A stretch of 64,000 bases of DNA from an uncultured Christensenella sp. (GTDB taxonomy: Bacteria > Bacillota > Clostridia > Christensenellales > Borkfalkiaceae), in assembly GCA_910577875.1 (NCBI GenBank), contig CAJTNY010000002.1, positions 1 to 64,000 of the forward strand, written 5' to 3'. Of the stretch, positions 58,658-64,000 are shown piece after piece. Both the position numbers and the translations under genes were made by a program. The notes beneath the pieces are model-generated. The model did no database searches. It was not told the origin of the DNA and worked only from the letters and a program-made list of their open reading frames with translations. How positions within the stretch are numbered: position 1 is the first letter of the stretch; every line of letters begins with the position of its first letter.

Positions 58658-60877
58658 ATGGTCAAACTTATAAAAGGCGGAGTGTATTACTCCGAGGGTA
58701 AACTTGTCAAAGAAAGCGTGGCTTTTATGGTAGAAGCTAAAAAGCAGAAAGCGGTAAAAGGCACTCTATCTTACGGCGTTTTGAATTCTCATAATACGGG
58801 CGGTGAAGAAAATCTTAAAATCACTTTCGACGGTCTTGTGTCCCACGATATTACTTACGTGGGAATAATTCAGACTGCAAAAGCTTCGGGACTTAAAGAG
58901 TTCCCTCTGCCTTATACGCTTACGAACTGCCATAATTCGCTCTGCGCGGTCGGCGGAACCATAAACGGCGACGACCACTTATTCGGGCTTACGGCGGCTA
59001 AGAAATACGGCGGGAATTACGTCCCTCCGCATATTGCCGTAATTCACCAGTATATGCGCGAAATGGGCGCAAAATGCGGTGCTATGATACTTGGCTCCGA
59101 CAGCCATACCCGTTACGGCGCACTCGGTACAATGGCAATCGGCGAGGGAGGACCCGAGCTTGTAAAACAGCTTTTAAAACAAACATACGATATAAAGCGT
59201 CCTGAAACCGTAGCAGTATATTTAAAAGGCAAACCCAAAAAAGGAGTAGGACCGCACGACGTTGCGATTGCGCTCGTCGGCGCGACTTTCAAAAAAGGTT
59301 TTCTTAAAAATAAAATACTCGAATTTATAGGTCCCGGAATTAAAAATCTTTCAATGGATTTCCGTTGCGGAATAGACGTTATGACAACAGAAACCGCCTG
59401 CCTTTCGAGTATATGGGAAACGGACGAAATTACGGAAGAATTTTTCAAAATGCACGGGAGAGAGGGCGATTTTAAACTCATGCGTCCTTCGGACCCTGCA
59501 TATTATGACGGCGCGGTTATTATAGATTTATCGACTGTCGAACCTATGATTGCGTTGCCGTTCCATCCTTCAAATGCTTATACCGTAAAGGAATTTATAG
59601 AAAACGCAAACGATATTTTAGGTGAAGTAGAAAATCAGGGCAACGCGCTTTTGGAAAAAGGCGGTTTCAGCCTTCGCGATAAGATAAAAAACGGCAAAGT
59701 TTATGTAAACCAGGGAATTATTGCGGGCTGTGCTGGCGGCAATTACGAAAATATCGCAGAAGCCGCCGAAATTTTGCGCGGAAAAGGTATTTGCGGCGAA
59801 TTCGAGCTGAGCGTTTATCCCCAGAGCCAACCTGTATTCAAGAGTCTTGCCGACAACGGTTACGCATCATCGCTTATGAGTTCTGGCGCGGTGCTGAAAA
59901 CTGCCTTCTGCGGTCCCTGTTTCGGCGCGGGAGATACTCCGCACAATAACGGACTTTCAATAAGGCATACTACTAGAAATTTCGAAAACCGCGAAGGTTC
60001 GAAACCGGGCGAGGGACAGCTTTCTGCGGTTGCGCTTATGGACGCGCGCTCGATTGCGGCAACGGCGGCGAACGGGGGAATTCTCACTCCCGCAACGGAA
60101 GCCGAGTATGTAAGAAAAATTAAAAAATATTACTTCGATAAATCGATATACGAAAACCGTGTTTATACAGGCGCAGGCAGACCTGACAAAAGCGCGGAAG
60201 TTATTTACGGCCCGAATATTGCCGACTGGCCCGAGCAAATCGCGCTTATGGAGAACTTGCTTATAAAAGCGGTATCGGTAATAGAAGACGGGGTAACGAC
60301 TACGGACGAACTTATACCTTCGGGAGAAACTTCTTCTTACCGTTCGAACCCTTTAAGACTCGCGGAGTTCGCTCTTTCGAGAAAAGACCCAGAATATGTA
60401 AAAAACGCCAAGATTGTTAAAGCGGATGAAGAATATCGCCGTATCAACGGTACTGTTCCGGAAACCGTTTTAAAAGATGTCGGAATAAAAATCAAGCCCG
60501 ATACGCTTTACGGCAGCTGTGTAGTTGCTAAAAAAATCGGCGACGGTTCGGCGAGGGAACAAGCGGCTTCGTGTCAGAGAGTTTTGGGAGGAATAGCGAA
60601 TATAGCTATCGAATACGCTACTAAACGTTACCGCTCCAACCTTATAAATTGGGGTATGCTGCCGTTAGTATGCCGAAAGTTCGATTTCAAAAAGGGTGAT
60701 TATATCTATATTGAGAACGTAAGAAGTCTTATAGAAGAAGATGCGCGGGTTTTACCTGCAAAACATATATCTGGAGGTTCCGTAAAAAATATTTCGCTTG
60801 AAATCGGCGTGCTTACTGCCGAAGAAAAGAAAATAATTTTAGACGGCTGTTTAATAAATTACAATAAAAATAAATAA
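58658..60877 (+). CDS. Aconitase-superfamily hydratase, YbhJ-like
   Basis: A 739-aa cytoplasmic Fe-S hydratase homologue, closest in layout to the uncharacterised YbhJ group rather than AcnA/AcnB or LeuCD. It shows GSDSHTRYGALGTMAIGEGG, a Cys in TETACLSS and the cluster pair FCGPCFGAG, then a swivel domain with LYGSCVVAKKIGDGSAREQA. All three cluster cysteines appear present. The likely reaction is reversible dehydration/hydration of a tricarboxylic or dicarboxylic acid; the substrate is unknown. The start is ATG 58658, with a -10 box six bases upstream and no ribosome site. The frame is open to 58592, but the promoter lies there. Confidence 0.85.
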   Translation: MVKLIKGGVYYSEGKLVKESVAFMVEAKKQKAVKGTLSYGVLNSHNTGGEENLKITFDGLVSHDITYVGIIQTAKASGLKEFPLPYTLTNCHNSLCAVGGTINGDDHLFGLTAAKKYGGNYVPPHIAVIHQYMREMGAKCGAMILGSDSHTRYGALGTMAIGEGGPELVKQLLKQTYDIKRPETVAVYLKGKPKKGVGPHDVAIALVGATFKKGFLKNKILEFIGPGIKNLSMDFRCGIDVMTTETACLSSIWETDEITEEFFKMHGREGDFKLMRPSDPAYYDGAVIIDLSTVEPMIALPFHPSNAYTVKEFIENANDILGEVENQGNALLEKGGFSLRDKIKNGKVYVNQGIIAGCAGGNYENIAEAAEILRGKGICGEFELSVYPQSQPVFKSLADNGYASSLMSSGAVLKTAFCGPCFGAGDTPHNNGLSIRHTTRNFENREGSKPGEGQLSAVALMDARSIAATAANGGILTPATEAEYVRKIKKYYFDKSIYENRVYTGAGRPDKSAEVIYGPNIADWPEQIALMENLLIKAVSVIEDGVTTTDELIPSGETSSYRSNPLRLAEFALSRKDPEYVKNAKIVKADEEYRRINGTVPETVLKDVGIKIKPDTLYGSCVVAKKIGDGSAREQAASCQRVLGGIANIAIEYATKRYRSNLINWGMLPLVCRKFDFKKGDYIYIENVRSLIEEDARVLPAKHISGGSVKNISLEIGVLTAEEKKIILDGCLINYNKNK

Positions 60878-60885
60878 AACTTTAA

Positions 60886-60922
60886 CACCCTTCGTTTAAG
60901 AATAAACGGAGGGCGTAATTTT
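60886..60922. terminator. Hairpin between convergent genes
   Basis: CCCTTCGTTTA (60888-60898) pairs with TAAACGGAGGG (60903-60913), one G-U pair, flanked by A/T-rich ends. Confidence 0.65.
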
Positions 60923-61163
60923 AAAAAAATCGAGGCATCGGTTTGGGTTCGGGGCGCTGTCCGTGACCTCTGCGCGGTTCGCGGTTTAAGTGCGGAATAT
61001 AGAACGGCGGGCGTGCTTTTTCTTTAATTTCTTCGTTTTCGTCGTGTTGTATTATTTCGGTATCCGTGTCTTTTTGTTCGTTCGGTTTTCCTTCGTTGCA
61101 GCCGGAGAACGCAGCTGAGATTAAAACAAGAAGAACTGCAGTCAATATAAAAATCTTTTTCAT
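60921..61163 (-). CDS. Small lipoprotein
   Basis: An 80-aa predicted lipoprotein: signal peptide MKKIFILTAVLLVLIS, lipobox AFSGC (C21), then a very acidic stretch (KDTDTEIIQHDENEEIKEK) and a basic, proline-rich tail (RPEPKPMPRFF). No family recognised. The frame is open to 61250 but ATG 61163 gives the proper signal peptide. A -10 TATACT (61170-61175) ends six bases upstream with no ribosome site, so it is probably leaderless. Confidence 0.68.
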   Translation of the reverse strand: MKKIFILTAVLLVLISAAFSGCNEGKPNEQKDTDTEIIQHDENEEIKEKARPPFYIPHLNREPRRGHGQRPEPKPMPRFF

Positions 61164-61169
61164 ATAAAG

Positions 61170-61199
61170 AGTATATAAATTTCGGAAAAAGTTATTCAA
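61170..61199 (-). promoter_or_regulatory. Start-proximal promoter of small lipoprotein
   Basis: Minus strand: -35 TTGAAT (61194-61199), 18 bases, -10 TATACT (61170-61175). Confidence 0.6.
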
Positions 61200-61203
61200 C
61201 CGC

Positions 61204-61232
61204 TTGAAAAAAATCAAACAGCGTGATAAAAT
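61204..61232 (+). promoter_or_regulatory. Promoter of TM1266/ABC operon
   Basis: -35 TTGAAA (61204-61209), 17 bases, -10 TAAAAT (61227-61232). It sets transcription start near 61239 and a leader of about 107 nt. Confidence 0.68.
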
Positions 61233-61238
61233 CAAATT

Positions 61239-61345
61239 ACCTGAATTCAAAGGTGTTTACCTGAGGGCAAAGGGCTTAATAAACAATGCATCATATAAAG
61301 TTATGCATTTTTTGCCGTGCCCTCGATATAAAGGAGGGTTTTTTT
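61239..61345 (+). promoter_or_regulatory. Candidate riboswitch-like leader with terminator/antiterminator
   Basis: GAGGGCA (61263-61269) can pair with TGCCCTC (61318-61324), enclosing an inner AATGCAT/ATGCATT stem. The same CCCTC (61320-61324) can instead pair with GAGGG (61334-61338), which is the ribosome site, and seven T follow (61339-61345). The two folds exclude each other: one frees the ribosome site, the other makes a terminator that hides it. AGGT-GTTT-ACCT upstream is a further small stem. I cannot match it to a known riboswitch class. Confidence 0.55.
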
Positions 61346-61594
61346 ATGTCCGAAAAAAGACTTGCGGTACTCAGCGTTATCGCGCAGAACAGGGAACACA
61401 GTCCCGAAATCAACTCGCTTTTGTCAGCCTACGGCGAATACATAGTCGGCAGAATGGGGATTCCTTACAGGGAAAAAGGGGTTTCCGTGCTCAGCGTAGT
61501 TATAGACGCGCCTGCGGAAATTATCAACACTCTTACGGGCAAACTCGGTATGCTTGAAGGAGTGTCTGCAAAAACTTTAATGTCTAAGGTGTAA
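61346..61594 (+). CDS. TM1266-family protein, putative iron-only hydrogenase system regulator
   Basis: An 82-aa ACT-like protein of the TM1266/TIGR03959 family, which is usually found near [FeFe]-hydrogenase maturation genes and is named as a putative regulator. Recognisable segments are RLAVLSVIAQNREHSPEIN, YIVGRMGIPYREKGVSVLSV and the ending KLGMLEGVSAKTLMSK. It lies behind a structured leader whose stem includes its ribosome site (GGAGGG) and starts an operon with an ABC transporter one base later. Ligand unknown. Confidence 0.85.
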   Translation: MSEKRLAVLSVIAQNREHSPEINSLLSAYGEYIVGRMGIPYREKGVSVLSVVIDAPAEIINTLTGKLGMLEGVSAKTLMSKV

Positions 61595-61595
61595 T

Positions 61596-62621
61596 ATGAG
61601 AAAATTTTTATCAGCGCTTTTGTGCGCTTTTTTGTCGGTTTCCGTTGTTTTGGGTTTATCGGCTTGCGGAAATAAAAAAGATTATATATCTGTATATACG
61701 CCCGACGGCGCGCCCGCGCTCGCTTTGGCAAAACTTATGCACGAAGAGAATTCGTTTGGCGGAAAAACGGAATATGAGGTTGTCGATCCGTCGGTTATCG
61801 CAGGTTTTGTTACGGGAGAAAATCCAAAAGCGGATATATGCGTTTTGCCTGTTAACCTTGCAAGCAAATTGCTCGGTACGGGTGAAAAATATAAAATGCT
61901 CGGTACAGTAACGCACGGTAATCTTTTTATACTTAAAAAGCAGGGCGTAGAAGATATAACGGTTGAAAATATGAGCATACTAACAGGAAAGGTTGTGGGC
62001 GTTATTCAGCTTACGAATGTACCCGGTTTGACTTTTAAAGCGGTACTGCGCAGTAACGGTCTGGAATATTCGGAACTCGGGAACGCTGATTCCGTTGATG
62101 AAACTAAGGTTAATTTAAAGGCGGTTTCGCACGAACAAGTTGCGCCGTCGGACAAGTCCTGCGATTATTATGTTGTTCCCGAGCCTGCCGCAACATTAAA
62201 AGTAAATGCGTCGAAAGGCGCGCTTTCGTTTGCCGGAAGCCTGCAAACGCTTTATGGGGAAGAAGGCGGATATCCTCAGGCAGTGATTGTAGCAAAAAGT
62301 TCGCTTATCGAAAACAACCCCGAATTTATCGCAAGGTTCATAGCGGCTGTCAGCGAAAGCGCGGAATGGCTTCTCTTTGAAACTACGTCTGCCGAAATGA
62401 TTGTGACCGCGGTTCAAAGTCACCTTACATACGGTTTAAAACCGTCGTTTACGGTTGCTAATCTATCCGAAGAAGTTATAAAAAACTGCGCCGTGAAGTT
62501 CGTGGGTTCAAAAGACTGCAAAGTTGAGGTGAATGCTTTTTTGGATAAGCTAATAGCAGTAAATCTGTCTTCCGCAAGCGTTGTTTCGGACGGCTTCTTT
62601 TACATTGAAAATAAATCGTGA
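61596..62621 (+). CDS. ABC transporter substrate-binding lipoprotein
   Basis: A 341-aa lipoprotein (lipobox LSAC, near C25) of the NMT1/SsuA-like periplasmic-binding class, with a conserved TPDGAPALALAKLM segment and VGVIQLTNVPGLTFKAVL. Such proteins feed nitrate/sulfonate/taurine- or thiamine-precursor-type ABC transporters; the ligand is not evident. It begins right after the TM1266 gene with AAGGTG upstream, and its stop overlaps the permease start. In clostridial genomes I associate this trio with hydrogenase-linked loci, but that is context, not proof. Confidence 0.85.
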   Translation: MRKFLSALLCAFLSVSVVLGLSACGNKKDYISVYTPDGAPALALAKLMHEENSFGGKTEYEVVDPSVIAGFVTGENPKADICVLPVNLASKLLGTGEKYKMLGTVTHGNLFILKKQGVEDITVENMSILTGKVVGVIQLTNVPGLTFKAVLRSNGLEYSELGNADSVDETKVNLKAVSHEQVAPSDKSCDYYVVPEPAATLKVNASKGALSFAGSLQTLYGEEGGYPQAVIVAKSSLIENNPEFIARFIAAVSESAEWLLFETTSAEMIVTAVQSHLTYGLKPSFTVANLSEEVIKNCAVKFVGSKDCKVEVNAFLDKLIAVNLSSASVVSDGFFYIENKS

Positions 62622-63400
62622 AAAACTTTATAAAAAAGAGAAAACTTAATATAATATGTTCGGTTTCAGCGGTTCTGGTGATGCTCGCTGTATGGATAAT
62701 AGCGTATTTTGCGGTTAAAAACGATTATCTGATACCGTCGTTTACGGACACTTTAAAGAGCTTCAAAAATCTGTTTGCGGACGGCGAATTTTGGTTATCT
62801 TTTTTTAATACTTTCGGAAGAACTTTGCTTGCGTTCGTGTTTTCTTTTTTGCTGGCGGCGTTGTTGGCGGTACCGTCGGTTTTAAGTAAAACTTTTTTCG
62901 CGTTCATAAAGCCTGTCGCAGCGTTTTTGCGCACGCTTCCGACGCTTGCCGTTGTATTAATATTTCTTATGTGGACTAATCCTGTTATCGCGCCCGTCGC
63001 AGTCACCGTTCTTATTTTATTTCCTATGATTTACGCCCAGATTACCGCGGCGGCGGAAGGGGTGGACGAAGGGCTTTTGGAAATGGCTCGGGTGTACGGA
63101 CTGAGAAAGAGGGAACGCCTGTTTAAAATTTATTTACCGCTTGTTTCTCCGAATATTTTGGCACAGACAGGCGCAAACCTTTCTCTCGGTCTGAAAATTA
63201 TGATTTCTTCGGAAGTTCTTGCTAATACTTACAACAGTCTCGGCGGTTTAATGCAGACAGCTAAACTTTATGCGGAAATGCCGAGGCTCGCAGCGCTGAC
63301 ATTAGTCGCGGTTTTTATAGGGCTTATTATAGACGTTGCGCTGTCGCAATTCGAGCGTATAAACTACAAATGGAGTATAAAGGAGGGCGCGCGTGATTGA
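62618..63400 (+). CDS. ABC transporter permease, SsuC/ThiX-type
   Basis: A 260-aa inner-membrane permease with about six helices. The cytoplasmic EAA loop reads AAAEGVDEGLLEMARVYGLRKR and SLGLKIMISSEVLAN, typical of the nitrate/sulfonate/thiamine-precursor family. The start is GTG, overlapping the lipoprotein stop by four bases (GTGA). It is followed by its ATPase with an eight-base overlap. Confidence 0.9.
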   Translation: MKNFIKKRKLNIICSVSAVLVMLAVWIIAYFAVKNDYLIPSFTDTLKSFKNLFADGEFWLSFFNTFGRTLLAFVFSFLLAALLAVPSVLSKTFFAFIKPVAAFLRTLPTLAVVLIFLMWTNPVIAPVAVTVLILFPMIYAQITAAAEGVDEGLLEMARVYGLRKRERLFKIYLPLVSPNILAQTGANLSLGLKIMISSEVLANTYNSLGGLMQTAKLYAEMPRLAALTLVAVFIGLIIDVALSQFERINYKWSIKEGARD

Positions 63401-64000
63401 GATTAAAAATTTTTCGAAAAGTTATTCTGACGTTTGCGTATTCAAAGACTTTAATCTGACTCTCGAAAAGGGTAAAATTACCTGCATACTCGGGGAAAGC
63501 GGGAGCGGAAAAACGACTCTTTTAAATGCTTTGGCGGGACTTACTGAATATGGCGGATATATTACAAAGCTTAAAAGTTCTTATGTGTTCCAAACTCCGC
63601 GGCTCGTTCCGAATTTAACGGTATACGGAAATCTGAAACTCGTATGCGCCGATGATGAAAAAATTACGGAAATGCTTGCCCGTGTCCGTCTGTCCGAAAA
63701 AGCTAAAAGCTATCCCGTCAGTCTTTCCGGGGGGCAGGCTCAGCGTGTTTCGCTCGCACGCGCCTTTCTCTTTGAAAGTGATTTGATTCTAATGGACGAA
63801 CCGTATTCTTCTCTTGATTTGAAATTGAAAAAGGAATTGAACGAACTGTTTTTCGAGATTTGGGAAAGAGATAAGAGAACAGTATTGTTTGTCACGCACG
63901 ACGTCGACGAAGCTGTTTCGATTGCGCACAGAATACTTGTGATAAACCGCGGAAAAGTGATTTTCGATAAATGCGCCGACGGCGCACCGCCTCGCACATT
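63393..64000 (+). CDS. ABC transporter ATPase, partial (cut by window end)
   Basis: The first 202 codons of the ATPase of the same transporter. Start GTG 63393 with AAAGGAGG upstream. It has Walker A GESGSGKT, signature SLSGGQAQR, Walker B LILMDEPYSSLD and switch His in FVTHDVDEA. Only the C-terminal tail is missing. It completes a TM1266/binding-protein/permease/ATPase operon. Confidence 0.92.
   Translation, partial: MIEIKNFSKSYSDVCVFKDFNLTLEKGKITCILGESGSGKTTLLNALAGLTEYGGYITKLKSSYVFQTPRLVPNLTVYGNLKLVCADDEKITEMLARVRLSEKAKSYPVSLSGGQAQRVSLARAFLFESDLILMDEPYSSLDLKLKKELNELFFEIWERDKRTVLFVTHDVDEAVSIAHRILVINRGKVIFDKCADGAPPRT

Noticed and set aside
1..64000. Mobile elements, CRISPR arrays, tRNA genes, prophage
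   Set aside because: No transposase, integrase, regular spacer array or T-loop/acceptor pattern was seen on either strand by eye; a tRNA or CRISPR search program would settle this.

Overview
The window comes from a Clostridia-type Firmicute, probably an uncultured anaerobe. I infer this from gene content and order: the block tmcAL/pta-ackA/yceD-rpmF; a ylxY/ymxG pair; a BceRSAB-type module; a large Bacillus/Clostridium-type SRP RNA with an Alu domain; a TM1266-family protein linked to [FeFe]-hydrogenase systems; radical-SAM and ferritin-like proteins; and no respiratory genes. Base composition is uniform and moderately AT-rich. I see no IS element, prophage, integrase, CRISPR array or tRNA gene. 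The window opens with ten G bases, which looks like a contig end.

Layout. 1-2.0 kb: a NatAB-like ABC exporter, a strong hairpin terminator, then SRP RNA on the minus strand. 2.3-5.9 kb: an Mrp/ApbC iron-sulfur carrier, a decayed small gene, and a minus-strand radical-SAM/DUF4130 pair thought to act in DNA repair. 6.0-8.1 kb: an OmpR-type two-component system. 8.2-13.1 kb: uvrB-uvrA. 13.2-16.5 kb: a ferritin-like protein and two FAD oxidoreductases. 16.6-18.5 kb: pyruvate kinase (minus) and RNase P RNA. 18.5-19.2 kb: a divergent XRE repressor and zinc-ribbon membrane protein. 19.2-25.9 kb: tmcAL, pta-ackA, yceD-rpmF, asnS and asparaginase. 25.9-29.9 kb: HxlR and nitroreductase, then a copper-type P1B ATPase and an ArsR regulator. 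30-42.4 kb: uvrC, a HAD phosphatase, a U32 peptidase and mutS2, then ylxY, an M16 peptidase, a hypoxanthine-DNA glycosylase, alkD and tex. 42.5-45.6 kb: acyl carrier protein and an XRE/LemA module. 45.8-50.3 kb: a BceRSAB-like envelope-stress module. 50.5-58.6 kb: leuS, a membrane-spanning HTH-LytM fusion, a large repeat lipoprotein and small unknown genes. 58.6-64 kb: a YbhJ-like aconitase homologue, a small lipoprotein, and a TM1266/ABC-transporter operon cut by the window end.

Themes. DNA repair is over-represented: uvrA, uvrB, uvrC, mutS2, the glycosylase, alkD and the radical-SAM pair. Two of these transcription units start at near-consensus promoters carrying an AAC-RNRY-GTT palindrome, the core of the Bacillus LexA box, right over the expected +1. 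A second theme is start architecture: at least eight genes have a -10 box 6 to 8 bases before the start codon and no Shine-Dalgarno sequence, which predicts leaderless mRNAs, while neighbours such as pta, ackA, rpmF, asnS and acpP have ordinary AGGAG sites.

The best candidates for undescribed biology are: (i) the ~107-nt leader of the TM1266/ABC operon, which can fold into two mutually exclusive stems, one a terminator that also hides the ribosome binding site; (ii) the double-HTH/transmembrane/tandem-LytM protein, whose LytM domains look catalytically dead; (iii) the radical-SAM/DUF4130 pair with its SOS-like operator; and (iv) the widespread leaderless promoters.
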